DNA of 35,891 bases from SIG455 sp045659025 (GCA_045659025.1 JAZOWA010000010.1:1-35891), one strand, 5' to 3'; shown: positions 1 to 8,428, counted from the stretch's first letter. Translations and numbers: made by a program. Notes: a model not told the origin generated them from the letters alone.

Positions 1-245
1 AAAGCGGTGTTAAAGGTGAGGATTTAATGATTCCTATTGGCACAGGTACATTTCATCCTACCCATTGGTTGATGAGTTATGTGTTTGCTATATTATCAAA
101 TGTATTGATTGAAGGTCTTACTATTAAGATTATTTTTAAAAAGGAATTTAAAAAGATGTTTTGGTGGCTTTGTGTTGCCAATGCAATCAGTGTCATAATT
201 TGCATTTTGTTTCATGGAATTGCAATGCAAAATATAAATATTTAA
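1..245 (+). CDS. C-terminal fragment of a small membrane protein (truncated by window edge)
   Basis: The reading frame is open from the left edge (frame beginning at base 3) to a TAA at 243-245. An ATG lies at 27, but six or more in-frame codons precede it and no ribosome binding site stands in front of it, so the gene probably starts outside the window. The visible part has two hydrophobic stretches, roughly residues 15-35 and 45-65 counted from that ATG, separated by a lysine-rich loop (KKEFKK). This pattern fits a two-helix C-terminal end of an integral membrane protein. I do not recognise the family. The next gene has its own promoter, so this fragment belongs to an upstream unit. Confidence 0.55.
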   Translation, partial: SGVKGEDLMIPIGTGTFHPTHWLMSYVFAILSNVLIEGLTIKIIFKKEFKKMFWWLCVANAISVIICILFHGIAMQNINI

Positions 246-281
246 TTGTTTGATTTTAACTTGACACGAACTAGCACCCAA

Positions 282-301
282 AAGGTTTGCATCTAAACCT
301 T
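282..301. repeat. Inverted repeat AAGGTTT-N6-AAACCTT
   Basis: A perfect 7-bp inverted repeat with a 6-base loop lies 37 bp downstream of the preceding stop codon. Short GACAC and GTGTC segments flank it and could lengthen the stem after a large bulge. No T-run follows, so it is a weak terminator at best. It may be an RNA stem at the 3' end of the upstream unit or a protein-binding site. Confidence 0.4.
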
Positions 302-327
302 ATGTGTCGCAATACAATTAAACCCGT

Positions 328-336
328 TGTTATAAT
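328..336 (+). promoter_or_regulatory. Extended -10 promoter for the glycosyltransferase-rbgA-rnhB cluster
   Basis: TGT followed by TATAAT (331-336) is a perfect -10 hexamer with the TGN extension. No good -35 box is present at 16-18 bp, as expected of extended -10 promoters. Transcription would start near 343 and leave a leader of about 60 nt before the ATG at 406. Confidence 0.5.
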
Positions 337-405
337 TTAATAGATCAGTCTATTGAAAATAAATATCACATACAAACCACCACAACTTCCAAGGGAGGAG
401 TATTT

Positions 406-1506
406 ATGAAGGTACTTGTACTTACGATTTCGGCAGGGCAGGGGCATAACAGGACTGCTTATGCCATAGCAGATTATCTCAGAGATATCGGCGCAGAAGT
501 AGAGATAATAGATACTTATAAATATTTCAATACTGCTCTCGGTAAATTCGTTGAGCAGGGCTATTTGATTTCCACGGGATTTGCCCCCGGTATATATGGC
601 ACTATATACACCCATAAGGAGCATGTGGATTTCAGCCATCGTCCCAATATGGTTGATATGACGGGCAAGCTCATTTCCCGTCAGTTCTATAAATTCATTG
701 AGAAGAAGAATCCTGATGCTATTATCGCCACTCATATTTTTGCGGCAAATCTTGTGAGCCATTTCAAGCAAAAACGCAATAGCAAGGCGGTCACATACGG
801 TATAGTCACCGACTTCACCGTGCATCCCTATTGGGAGACTACGGAGCTTGACTATTATGTCACCCCTTCATCCCTTCTCAATAACCAGATGATTAAAAAA
901 GGCTTTCCCGAGGAGAAGATTCTGCCCTTTGGCATCCCGATTTCAGGGAAGTTTGCCCAACACATAGACAAGCAGGAAGCCCGCAAGACTCTCGGTATTG
1001 CCGATAAGCGTACAGTGTTTGTTATGACGGGCAGTATGGGGTACGGTGATGTGGTCAAATACATCGAAGAACTCGACGGCGTTGACTACGATTTTCAGAT
1101 AATCACCGTTTGCGGTAGTAATAAGCATCTCTATAACGAGATTGAGAGATTGAATACTAAAAAGACCATCTACAACTACGGCTTTGTGGATAATGTGGAT
1201 GTTATAATGTCTGCGTCGGATGTGATTGTGTCCAAGCCGGGCGGACTCACGGTGTCCGAGGCACTTGCCAAGAGACTTCCTATGATAATCATTAACCCCA
1301 TTCCCGGCCACGAAGACAGAAACTACGAATTTCTTGTAAATAACGGTCTTGCAATGGGTACCAGTAAGACCTTCTCGGTAGCCGAGGCAATATATCAGCT
1401 TATGCATAGTCCTGCACGCCTTGAGTGTATGATGAAAATGGCAGAGGAAATCGGCAAACCCGATGCCAGTAAGTTGCTTGGAGATTTTGTAGCAGGTAAG
1501 GAGTAA
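406..1506 (+). CDS. MGDG synthase / UgtP-family glycolipid glycosyltransferase (GT28)
   Basis: The 366-residue protein has the two-domain GT-B layout of MurG-like and processive diacylglycerol glucosyltransferases. The N-terminus has the MGDG-synthase acceptor motif (SAGQGHNRTA, residues 9-18). A C-terminal nucleotide-sugar region contains VSKPGGLTVSEAL and the following NPIPGHEDRN, the family's donor-binding signature. Such enzymes transfer glucose or galactose from a UDP-sugar to diacylglycerol at the inner membrane face, making glycolipids and lipoteichoic acid anchors. Length matches the family. The start is set by GGGAGGAG seven bases before ATG. rbgA begins three bases after the stop, so they form one operon. 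The sugar and degree of processivity cannot be read from the sequence. Confidence 0.88.
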   Translation: MKVLVLTISAGQGHNRTAYAIADYLRDIGAEVEIIDTYKYFNTALGKFVEQGYLISTGFAPGIYGTIYTHKEHVDFSHRPNMVDMTGKLISRQFYKFIEKKNPDAIIATHIFAANLVSHFKQKRNSKAVTYGIVTDFTVHPYWETTELDYYVTPSSLLNNQMIKKGFPEEKILPFGIPISGKFAQHIDKQEARKTLGIADKRTVFVMTGSMGYGDVVKYIEELDGVDYDFQIITVCGSNKHLYNEIERLNTKKTIYNYGFVDNVDVIMSASDVIVSKPGGLTVSEALAKRLPMIIINPIPGHEDRNYEFLVNNGLAMGTSKTFSVAEAIYQLMHSPARLECMMKMAEEIGKPDASKLLGDFVAGKE

Positions 1507-1509
1507 ATT

Positions 1510-2355
1510 ATGAATTTACAATGGTTTCCCGGGCATATGACCAAAACCCGAAGGATGATAGAAGAGAATCTCAAATTGATTGATGTGGTAATCGAGCTTG
1601 TGGATGCCCGCATTCCTATGAGTTCCCGTAATCCTCAGATTGACGAGATGGTTAAGGATAAACCCCGCCTCCTTCTTCTTAATAAGGCGGATATCGCATC
1701 TGCCGAGCTTAACAAGGAGTGGGTACGCTATTTTGAGAGCAGAGGAATCTCCGCCATGGCTATAAGCTCCACGGGCGGAAAGGGCTTCGGCGAGATTGCA
1801 GACCGTTGCCGCAAGCTTCTCAAAGATAGAATTACCAGGGATAAAGAGCGCGGTATAGTCAATCGACCTATCAAGATTATGGTGGTAGGCGTTCCCAATG
1901 TAGGTAAATCCTCTTTTATAAATAAACTCTCAGGCAGAAAGAGCGCCAAGACAGGCGACCGCCCCGGTGTCACCACGGGCAAACAATGGATTCGCCTTGA
2001 TAGCGGATTAGAGCTTTTGGACACCCCCGGTATATTGTGGCCCAAGTTTGAGGATCAGCAGGTGGGTCTTAAACTCGCCTACACAGGTGCTATCCGTGAT
2101 GAAGTGGTGGATATTGAAGAACTTGCTTGCCATTTTCTCCTTCTTCTTAAAGAGAACTATGCAGATGAACTCAAAACCCGCTATAAGATGGAGGATATAG
2201 CCGACCTCGACGGCTACGAGATGCTCCAGCTCCTCGGCAGAAAAAGAGGCTTTGTAGTATCGGGTGGCGAGATAGACACCCTCCGGGCTGCAGCGGTGCT
2301 TTTAGATGAGTTCCGTGGTGCGAAGTTGGGGAATATCACTTTGGAAAGACCATAA
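1510..2355 (+). CDS. rbgA: Ribosome biogenesis GTPase RbgA (YlqF)
   Basis: The 281-residue protein is a circularly permuted GTPase. The G4 motif NKAD (about residues 58-61) comes before the P-loop GVPNVGKSS (127-135), and the G3 motif DTPG (171-174) follows; this order defines the YlqF/YawG family. The N-terminus (NLQWFPGHMTK) is the typical RbgA start. RbgA acts late in 50S subunit maturation and is needed for incorporation of L16 and partners. The gene is coupled to the upstream glycosyltransferase, with its ribosome binding site (AAGGAG) overlapping that gene's stop. rnhB follows 24 bp on, as in many Firmicutes. Nothing looks truncated. Confidence 0.96.
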   Translation: MNLQWFPGHMTKTRRMIEENLKLIDVVIELVDARIPMSSRNPQIDEMVKDKPRLLLLNKADIASAELNKEWVRYFESRGISAMAISSTGGKGFGEIADRCRKLLKDRITRDKERGIVNRPIKIMVVGVPNVGKSSFINKLSGRKSAKTGDRPGVTTGKQWIRLDSGLELLDTPGILWPKFEDQQVGLKLAYTGAIRDEVVDIEELACHFLLLLKENYADELKTRYKMEDIADLDGYEMLQLLGRKRGFVVSGGEIDTLRAAAVLLDEFRGAKLGNITLERP

Positions 2356-2379
2356 GCGATTTCTTAAGGAGGTAGCACA

Positions 2380-2982
2380 ATGCTTGAATATGAAAGCAGA
2401 CTCTGGGCATCAGGGTATAAATATGTAGCAGGAGTAGATGAGGCAGGCAGAGGCCCCCTTGCAGGTCCTGTGTATGCTGCGGCAGTAATTTTTGCCGAGG
2501 GCACAGTGATAGAAGGCATCAACGACTCCAAGAAACTCACCGAGAAAAAGAGAGAGCAACTATTTGATGTCATAATCGAGAAAGCCCTCGCATACAAGAT
2601 AGTCAGCGTAGATGAGAAAGAGATTGACAGAATCAATATTTTGAATGCATCTCTCAAGGCATTCTCCCTCGCGGTAGACGGATTGTCCACCAAGGCGGAA
2701 TATGTGCTTTTTGATGGCAACAGAGCGCCCAAGGATATGACAATTCCCTTTGAGACGGTTGTTAAGGGTGATGCCAAGGTGCAGGCGATTGCGGCGGCAT
2801 CTATCCTTGCTAAGGTTGCCCGTGACCGCTACATAACCGAGATGGATAAGGTATATCCCCAATACGGTTTTGCAGGACATAAGGGATACCCCACTAAAGA
2901 ACACAAAGAGGCCGTAGCACTTCACGGCCCTTCACCCATACACCGCCTTACCTTCAGGGGCGTTTCGGAGCATGTGAAATGA
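2380..2982 (+). CDS. rnhB: Ribonuclease HII
   Basis: The 200-residue protein has the RNase HII signature VAGVDEAGRGPLAGPV near residue 19, with the Asp-Glu metal-binding pair, then the conserved DGN segment and SILAKVARDRY. It cleaves the RNA strand of RNA/DNA hybrids and initiates removal of single ribonucleotides from DNA. AAGGAGG stands ten bases before the ATG. The last codons overlap the yraN start by four bases (ATGA), so the two are translationally coupled. The rbgA-rnhB-yraN order is standard in Firmicutes. Confidence 0.97.
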   Translation: MLEYESRLWASGYKYVAGVDEAGRGPLAGPVYAAAVIFAEGTVIEGINDSKKLTEKKREQLFDVIIEKALAYKIVSVDEKEIDRINILNASLKAFSLAVDGLSTKAEYVLFDGNRAPKDMTIPFETVVKGDAKVQAIAAASILAKVARDRYITEMDKVYPQYGFAGHKGYPTKEHKEAVALHGPSPIHRLTFRGVSEHVK

Positions 2983-3362
2983 ATACAAAATCAATAGGAG
3001 ACTACGGTGAGAGATATGCGGTCCGTTATCTTAAACGTCACGGCTACAAGATAGTGGCACGTAACTATCGCACCAAGTTCAGTGAGCTTGATATTATTGC
3101 TACAGATGGAGAGTACCTGTGCTTTGTAGAGGTCAAGACCCGCAGTAATATCCAATACGGATTGCCCTGCGAGGCGGTTGACACCCGTAAACGTCACAAG
3201 ATAATCAACGGAGCCACCTACTATGCGGTGGCAAACAAGATAGATTCTCCCATACGCTTTGATGTGGCAGAGGTGTATATATCCAAGGGGATATTCGGCA
3301 GGGCAAGGGTGAATCTTATTAAGAACGCCTTCACAGCAGAGGGGAGTGGCAGATATGTTTGA
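2979..3362 (+). CDS. yraN: YraN family protein (UPF0102, nuclease-fold)
   Basis: The 127-residue protein matches the UPF0102 pattern: an N-terminal GDYGERYAVRYLKRHGY helix, then the restriction-endonuclease-like core SELDIIATDG and CFVEVKTRSN (residues about 36-58), which supplies the D-(E)xK metal site. The family has a PD-(D/E)XK fold and is thought to act on nucleic acids, but its cellular substrate is not established. It overlaps rnhB by four bases upstream and the dipeptidase gene by eight bases downstream, so all three are co-translated. Confidence 0.93.
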   Translation: MNTKSIGDYGERYAVRYLKRHGYKIVARNYRTKFSELDIIATDGEYLCFVEVKTRSNIQYGLPCEAVDTRKRHKIINGATYYAVANKIDSPIRFDVAEVYISKGIFGRARVNLIKNAFTAEGSGRYV

Positions 3363-4263
3363 TGCTCATTGTGATACGCTTCTAAAACTGTATAACCATG
3401 GTGGCCGTCTTTATGATAATGACTATGACGTAAACTTCCGCAAACTTCTGACCTATGGCAAGGCGCATCAGATTTTTGCCGTGTTCAATAATGGCGGTTT
3501 GTCATCTGCCGATATAGTGAGGATTATAGATAATTGTAAATCCGAAGCATCGTCTTCTGACGTTGCTTCTTTTTGTGTGACGGGCAGAGATATCGAGTCA
3601 AATCCCAAGCCCATATCTGTTATGGTATCAATAGAGGGAGTGGGCAATACATCTGACCTCACCACAGAGGATATACACGCATTCTATAATGCAGGGGTGC
3701 GGATAATGTCTCTCACGTGGAATAATGATAACTCTCTATGCGGTGGTATAGGGGAGAACACTTCCGGCCTGACGCCAAAGGGTATGGAAATCCTGTCTGC
3801 TATGAAGTCTCTCGGTATGGTGGTGGATGTATCTCACATATCGGATAAAGGGTTTTATGAGCTCGCCGAGGATAAGTCCCTCAGGATGATTGCCACTCAT
3901 TCCAATTCCCGCACTATATGCCCCCACAATCGCAACCTCACCGATGAAGAGTTCTCTATAATCATATCAAGGGGTGGGGTAGTAGGCCTCAACACATATC
4001 CGCCCTTTGTGCGAAGAGAAGGAGAGGTATGCGTTACCGACCTCATCCGCCATATAGAGCACTTCTGTACTTTGGGTGGTGAAGGTTATATCGGCCTCGG
4101 AGCAGACTTTGACGGAATAGATTTCAAGATGAATGATATCGACTCGTCCGAAAAAATGAAGGTTTTGTTCGACGAACTTGCAAAACTTAACTACAAAGAC
4201 GAGGTAATTCAGGGTATTTCTCATAAAAACTTTACAAAATTCTTTAAAAATGAAATTTTGTAG
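3355..4263 (+). CDS. Membrane-dipeptidase-like metallopeptidase (M19, renal dipeptidase family)
   Basis: The 302-residue protein has the M19 metal-ligand pattern: DAHCDT at the N-terminus (HxD), SIEG for the bridging glutamate, and the downstream histidines in DVSHISDKGF and ATHSNSR. M19 enzymes are binuclear zinc dipeptidases that hydrolyse dipeptides, often with D-residues at the C-terminal side. In bacteria they may act on cell-wall-derived or nutritional dipeptides. No signal peptide is visible, so it is likely cytoplasmic. I chose ATG 3355 over the in-frame GTG at 3346, because the GGGGAG Shine-Dalgarno runs into that GTG and sits at good distance from 3355. It overlaps yraN by eight bases. 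Confidence 0.92.
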   Translation: MFDAHCDTLLKLYNHGGRLYDNDYDVNFRKLLTYGKAHQIFAVFNNGGLSSADIVRIIDNCKSEASSSDVASFCVTGRDIESNPKPISVMVSIEGVGNTSDLTTEDIHAFYNAGVRIMSLTWNNDNSLCGGIGENTSGLTPKGMEILSAMKSLGMVVDVSHISDKGFYELAEDKSLRMIATHSNSRTICPHNRNLTDEEFSIIISRGGVVGLNTYPPFVRREGEVCVTDLIRHIEHFCTLGGEGYIGLGADFDGIDFKMNDIDSSEKMKVLFDELAKLNYKDEVIQGISHKNFTKFFKNEIL

Positions 4264-4272
4264 GATTAAATG

Positions 4273-4301
4273 TTGCATTTGGCGTGGGGTTGTAGTATAA
4301 T
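4273..4301 (+). promoter_or_regulatory. Sigma-A-type promoter of the aminotransferase gene
   Basis: TTGCAT at 4273-4278 and a perfect TATAAT at 4296-4301 are separated by 17 bp. The site lies ten bases after the dipeptidase stop and about 40 bp before the aminotransferase start, so the latter is at least partly an independent unit. Confidence 0.75.
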
Positions 4302-4342
4302 ATATCAAGTATTGTAATTTGCATTTTTAAATGGAGGACATT

Positions 4343-5527
4343 ATGTATAGCTCAGATAAATTTAAAAGTATTTCCCCTTCACCCACACTTACTATTGACT
4401 CTAAGTTCAAGCAGATGAAGGCCGACGGTATGGATGTTGTTGGCTTTGGTTGTGGAGAGCCGGATTTTGATACACCCCAGCATATTAAAGACGCTGCTAT
4501 CCTTGCACTTAATCAGGGATTCACTAAATACACCCCCGCATCAGGTACCCTTGCATTAAAGCAGGCGGTTGTGCGTAAGTTCAAGAGAGATAACGGCCTT
4601 GATTATACTACTGACCAGATCATCATCAGTAACGGTGCCAAGCACTCTCTTATGAATGCTTTGGGCGCAATCCTCAATCCCGGTGATGAGGTTATTATCC
4701 CTGCTCCTTATTGGGTGAGCTATCCCGAGATGGTAAAGCTCAATGACGGTGTCCCCGTTATTTTGGAGACCAAAGAGGAGAATAACTTCAAGTTCACTGC
4801 GAAGGACCTTATTACTGCTATCACTCCCAATACTCGTGCTTTTATCCTCAATAGCCCCAGTAACCCTACCGGTATGGTGTATACTGTTGAGGAACTCCGT
4901 GAGATTGCGCAGATAGCTGTTGAGTATAATCTTTATATCATATCCGATGAGATTTACGAACACCTTATTTATGGCAAGACCAAGCATGTGAGCATCGCAT
5001 CATTTGGTGAGGCGGTTAAAAACCTCACAATAATCATCAATGGTGTATCCAAGACATACTCAATGACAGGTTGGCGTATAGGTTATCTTGCGGCGCCTGC
5101 ACCTCTTGCAAAGATGATGGCGAGTGTGCAGAGCCATGCCACTTCCAATCCCAACTCAATTGCTCAGGTGGCAGCGGCAGTTGCTCTTGACGGTCCCACA
5201 GACGACCTCGAGAAGATGAAAAAGGCATTCAAAGAACGTCGTGACTATATGGTAGAGCGTATCAATTCCATTGAGGGTGTTTCTTGTATAGAACCCAGCG
5301 GTGCATTCTATGTAATGATGAATATTGAAGGTCTCATTGGCAGAGAGATTGCAGGTGTTAAGATTGAGAATGCTGATGATTTTGCACAGTTGTTCCTTGA
5401 TACCAAGTTGGTAGCGGTTGTTCCCGGCACAGGTTTTGGTGCACCTTATCACGTTCGTTGGTCATATGCCACAAGCATGGAGAATATCGTGGAAGGTCTT
5501 AATCGTCTCGAAGCATTTCTTAAATAA
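4343..5527 (+). CDS. Class I pyridoxal-phosphate aminotransferase, aspartate aminotransferase type
   Basis: The 394-residue protein is a fold-type I, class I/II aminotransferase of the AspB-like subgroup common in Firmicutes. Visible motifs are GCGEPDFDTP near the N-terminus, SPSNPTG, ISDEIYEHL, and the PLP-lysine motif SKTYSMTGWRIGY with the lysine near residue 237. Late in the protein, the segment HVRWSYATS supplies the arginine that binds the substrate carboxylate. It would interconvert aspartate/oxaloacetate with glutamate/2-oxoglutarate, though related enzymes accept other acids. I prefer ATG 4343 to ATG 4331 because GGAGG (4333-4337) lies inside the longer version and is ideally placed for 4343. 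It has its own promoter and terminator. Confidence 0.92.
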   Translation: MYSSDKFKSISPSPTLTIDSKFKQMKADGMDVVGFGCGEPDFDTPQHIKDAAILALNQGFTKYTPASGTLALKQAVVRKFKRDNGLDYTTDQIIISNGAKHSLMNALGAILNPGDEVIIPAPYWVSYPEMVKLNDGVPVILETKEENNFKFTAKDLITAITPNTRAFILNSPSNPTGMVYTVEELREIAQIAVEYNLYIISDEIYEHLIYGKTKHVSIASFGEAVKNLTIIINGVSKTYSMTGWRIGYLAAPAPLAKMMASVQSHATSNPNSIAQVAAAVALDGPTDDLEKMKKAFKERRDYMVERINSIEGVSCIEPSGAFYVMMNIEGLIGREIAGVKIENADDFAQLFLDTKLVAVVPGTGFGAPYHVRWSYATSMENIVEGLNRLEAFLK

Positions 5528-5535
5528 TAAATAAC

Positions 5536-5572
5536 AAAAAGTCCACTCAACTGTGGACTTTTTCTCTTTTTT
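5536..5572 (+). terminator. Intrinsic terminator after the aminotransferase
   Basis: AAAAAGTCCAC (5536-5546) pairs with GTGGACTTTTT (5553-5563) across a six-base loop and runs into a T-rich tract. It stands nine bases after the stop codon. Confidence 0.9.
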
Positions 5573-5610
5573 GTGATATGCTTAAATAAATACGTCTCTA
5601 TGGAGGAGTT

Positions 5611-6357
5611 ATGAATAACAAAGTAAACATTCTTGGTGTTTTTGTGGATAAGGTTACTATCCCTCAGGCGACAGACAAGATAATGTCTTTCATATCGGCA
5701 GATGGGGAGGCTAAAGCGGTATATACTCCCAATTCCGAGATTATTATGCACGGCTATCGTGATGAGTCTCTTCGTGATATTTTGAATGAGGCAGATCTCC
5801 TCACCGCCGATGGTATTGGTGTGGTATATGCGTCAAAGATTCTTGGCAATCCCATTTCAGAGCGTTGTGCAGGATATGACGTAGCTTGCAATTTACTTGC
5901 CGAAATGGGAAGTGCGGGCAAGAGCGTGTATTTGTTCGGCTCAAAACCCGGTATAGCCGATTTGGCGGGAAAGACCCTTGTGGAAAGATACCCGGGTCTT
6001 GTTATAGCAGGTACCAGTGACGGATACTTTGATGTGGATAAAGAGAAACAGATTATAGCCGACATCAACCGCACTTTACCGGATGTATTGTTTGTATGCC
6101 TTGGTGCACCCAAGCAGGAGAGATGGATTGCCACCCATAAGGACGAGCTTAATTGTAAGGTGTGTATGGGTCTTGGTGGATGCCTTGATGTGTTTGCGGG
6201 CACAGTGGAGCGAGCGCCCGACTTTTTCTGCAATCACGGTATAGAGTGGCTCTACCGCCTTATGAAGCAGCCCAAACGCTTTATAAGAATGCTTGATTTA
6301 CCTAAATTTGCATTGACAGTTTTACTCAAAGGAAGAAAATTCAGTCAGGATAGGTGA
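5611..6357 (+). CDS. WecG/TagA/CpsF family glycosyltransferase (GT26)
   Basis: The 248-residue protein carries the GT26 hallmarks: TPNSEIIM, the LLTADGIGVVYASKILG segment with its catalytic aspartate, RCAGYD, LFGSKPGIA, and GAPKQERW (the conserved G-x-PKQE motif). Members transfer N-acetylmannosamine or a related sugar from a UDP donor to an undecaprenyl-linked acceptor in teichoic acid or polysaccharide synthesis, at the cytoplasmic membrane. A cationic C-terminal tail (MKQPKRFIRML and following) is usual in the family and helps membrane association. The start is fixed by GGAGGAG eight bases upstream. thyX begins five bases after the stop, giving an operon with no obvious metabolic link. Confidence 0.92.
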   Translation: MNNKVNILGVFVDKVTIPQATDKIMSFISADGEAKAVYTPNSEIIMHGYRDESLRDILNEADLLTADGIGVVYASKILGNPISERCAGYDVACNLLAEMGSAGKSVYLFGSKPGIADLAGKTLVERYPGLVIAGTSDGYFDVDKEKQIIADINRTLPDVLFVCLGAPKQERWIATHKDELNCKVCMGLGGCLDVFAGTVERAPDFFCNHGIEWLYRLMKQPKRFIRMLDLPKFALTVLLKGRKFSQDR

Positions 6358-6362
6358 TATAA

Positions 6363-7133
6363 ATGAACGTAGAACTTTTACAGCACACTCCCGAACCGGA
6401 GAAGATAATTGCCGCAGCGGCAAAACTTTGTTATTCCTCATCGGGTATTGATGGTATTTTGGATGGTCTTGATAAGGAAAAGACAGAGAAGTTTTTGAAC
6501 CGTCTTATGAGCTTGGGTCACGAAAGCCCCATAGAGCATATTACTTTTACCTTTGGTATTGAGGGAGTAAGCAGATCGCTTCTTGCTCAGTTTACAAGGC
6601 ACAGGATCGCAAGTTACAGTGTCAAATCCCAGCGCTATGTTAAAGAGGGTCAGTTTGAATTCATTACCCCTCCTGAGATAGCAAATATCCCCGAGGCAAA
6701 GGATGCTTTCCTGAATGCAATGGCAGATGACGTGGAAGCATATAATAAACTTGCCGACATCCTGTTTGAGAAACACTTTAACGATATGCTCTCAGAAGGC
6801 ATGGATGAGAAGAAGGCAAAGACCGCAGCCGAGAAAAAGGCTATAGAGGATGCCCGCTATGTTCTACCCAATGCGTGTGAGACTAAAATGATAGTTACTA
6901 TGAACGCCCGTTCACTTATGAACTTCTTCCACCACAGATGTTGCGAGAGAGCACAGTGGGAGATAAGGGATCTTGCTTGTGAGATGCTCCGTCTTGTAAA
7001 AGGCGTTGCACCTACACTTTTTGCCAAGGCTGGCCCCAGCTGTGTGGCAGGCCCTTGCCCCGAAGGCACAATGACCTGTGGTAAAATGCTTGAGAAAAGA
7101 GAGTACTTTGGAAAGATGCAGGAGATACAGTAA
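6363..7133 (+). CDS. thyX: FAD-dependent thymidylate synthase ThyX
   Basis: The 256-residue protein contains the exact ThyX motif RHRxxSxxxxSxR (residues about 79-91, RHRIASYSVKSQR). Also visible is the downstream MNARSLMNFFHHRCCERAQWEIR segment type, which holds the substrate-binding arginines. ThyX makes dTMP from dUMP with methylene-tetrahydrofolate and uses reduced FAD as the hydride carrier; it is typical of anaerobes lacking ThyA. Four cysteines cluster near the end (SCVAGPCPEG and MTCG), as in clostridial homologues. Its TAA overlaps the next ATG by one base, coupling dTMP synthesis to dTMP phosphorylation. Confidence 0.96.
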   Translation: MNVELLQHTPEPEKIIAAAAKLCYSSSGIDGILDGLDKEKTEKFLNRLMSLGHESPIEHITFTFGIEGVSRSLLAQFTRHRIASYSVKSQRYVKEGQFEFITPPEIANIPEAKDAFLNAMADDVEAYNKLADILFEKHFNDMLSEGMDEKKAKTAAEKKAIEDARYVLPNACETKMIVTMNARSLMNFFHHRCCERAQWEIRDLACEMLRLVKGVAPTLFAKAGPSCVAGPCPEGTMTCGKMLEKREYFGKMQEIQ

Positions 7134-7804
7134 TGAGTAAACTTATTGTTATAGAAGGCGTTGATTCCAGTGGCAAGGCCACCCAGACGGAACTTCTGCA
7201 TAAAAAGCTCAGTGAGAGCTATCCTGATGTGAGTAAGGTATCTTTTCCTAATTACGATAGCCCTTCCTCTGCAATCGTTAAGATGTATTTAGGCGGTGAA
7301 TTCGGTGCTGAGGCAGATAGTGTCAATCCTTATACCGCATCATCATTTTTCGCGGTTGACAGATTCGCATCAGTAAATGGTGCGTGGAAGGATATTTTCT
7401 TCGGTGACGGCATTGTAATTGCGGATAGATACACCACCTCCAACATGGTGCATCAGGCATCTAAAATTACAAATGATGCCGATAAAGACGCTTTTCTTGA
7501 TTGGCTCTATGATTTTGAGTATAATAAACTCTCTCTTCCTAAGCCCGATCTTATAATATTCCTTGATATGCCCGTAAAGTATGCAAGGGAGCTTATGAAA
7601 AACAGGAAGAACAAAATTGACGGCGGAGATGTTAAGGATATCCACGAGAGCGATACTGCATATCTTGAGAAATCCTATAATAACGCTGTTACGGTTGCCG
7701 AGAAATACGGTTGGCACCGTATTCTTTGTGCCAAAGACGGTAAGGTGCGTAGCATAGAAGATATTTCCCGGGAAATATTCGATAAAGTTAAAACCATCCT
7801 TTAA
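7133..7804 (+). CDS. tmk: Thymidylate (dTMP) kinase
   Basis: The 223-residue protein is a P-loop NMP kinase of the dTMP kinase family. The P-loop is EGVDSSGKATQ (residues 8-18). A DRF near residue 82 and the ADRYTTSNMVHQ motif (around residue 97) correspond to the DRY element that binds dTMP, and IIFLDMP is the Walker B-like strand. A basic lid region (MKNRKNKIDG) follows. It phosphorylates dTMP to dTDP with ATP. The residue after the P-loop lysine is alanine rather than Ser/Thr, with Thr next. The start overlaps thyX (TAATG), strongly suggesting joint function. Confidence 0.92.
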   Translation: MSKLIVIEGVDSSGKATQTELLHKKLSESYPDVSKVSFPNYDSPSSAIVKMYLGGEFGAEADSVNPYTASSFFAVDRFASVNGAWKDIFFGDGIVIADRYTTSNMVHQASKITNDADKDAFLDWLYDFEYNKLSLPKPDLIIFLDMPVKYARELMKNRKNKIDGGDVKDIHESDTAYLEKSYNNAVTVAEKYGWHRILCAKDGKVRSIEDISREIFDKVKTIL

Positions 7805-7820
7805 TATATAATGTAGAAAA

Positions 7821-7850
7821 AATCCCCCTCGCATGTTTGCGAGGGGGATT
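7821..7850. terminator. Bidirectional intrinsic terminator between tmk and queT
   Basis: AATCCCCCTCGC (7821-7832) pairs with GCGAGGGGGATT (7839-7850) across a six-base loop. On the minus strand the stem is followed by six Ts, ideal for ending queT. On the plus strand the T tract is weak, but the 12-bp GC-rich stem may still end thyX-tmk transcripts. Confidence 0.88.
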
Positions 7851-7860
7851 AGTTTATGAT

Positions 7861-8340
7861 TTATAAGTATTTTTTGCCGTATTTGTCAAGCACTTTGCAA
7901 AGGGGAATACCCAGGCAGTAGCAGGATACCACCTGTCCTAAAAGCACCCAACCCATATTGATAAGGATGCTTACCTCGGGGGATATGAGATAATTAAGAT
8001 ATGCGCCCACCACCACGGCATTGATTATAATGGGGGGCAGAAGAGAGATAAACCTGGATTTTTTCTTCATTAGATATGTGCAGAACGCAGCAGATAATGT
8101 GGCAAGTGAACCAAACACCAGATCGATTATTCCAAGACCACCGATTATCAGGTTAGACAGAGCGCATCCGAGAAAAAGCCCTGGTATTGCAGCGGGGGTA
8201 TATATAGGGAGAACGGTAAGTGCCTCGGATATTCTGAACTGAAACAGATTGTGCCCGAAGCTTATGGGAGCAAATATCCAGGACAACGCCACATATATCG
8301 CACAAATAACTGCAGATTGAGTGATAAACTTCGTTTTCAT
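7861..8340 (-). CDS. queT: QueT-family queuosine precursor ECF transporter S component
   Basis: The 159-residue, highly hydrophobic protein has five to six membrane segments. Its N-terminal half has the family signature of QueT: FAPISFG, QFRISEALTVLPI, then a glycine-rich GLFLGCALSNLI. QueT is the substrate-binding subunit of an energy-coupling-factor transporter and takes up a queuosine precursor for tRNA modification; the shared EcfA/EcfT module would be encoded elsewhere. GGAGGT lies seven bases before the ATG. I looked for a preQ1 riboswitch upstream and saw none. The gene is divergent from the LCP-like gene and convergent with tmk. Confidence 0.9.
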   Translation of the reverse strand: MKTKFITQSAVICAIYVALSWIFAPISFGHNLFQFRISEALTVLPIYTPAAIPGLFLGCALSNLIIGGLGIIDLVFGSLATLSAAFCTYLMKKKSRFISLLPPIIINAVVVGAYLNYLISPEVSILINMGWVLLGQVVSCYCLGIPLCKVLDKYGKKYL

Positions 8341-8382
8341 AATATTACCTCCGATAATATGTAAAATTTCAAAAAATTTGTC

Positions 8383-8411
8383 TTGATATTTCGCAAAATG
8401 TTTTATAGAAT
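8383..8411 (+). promoter_or_regulatory. Promoter of the LCP-like gene
   Basis: TTGATA (8383-8388) and TAGAAT (8406-8411) are separated by 17 bp. Transcription would begin around 8418, leaving almost no leader before the coding region. Confidence 0.65.
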
Positions 8412-8428
8412 ATAAATATCATTTTTGT

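Noticed and set aside
337..825. 162-codon minus-strand frame opposite the glycosyltransferase gene
   Set aside because: It is a shadow of a well-supported gene and has no start signals or family pattern of its own.
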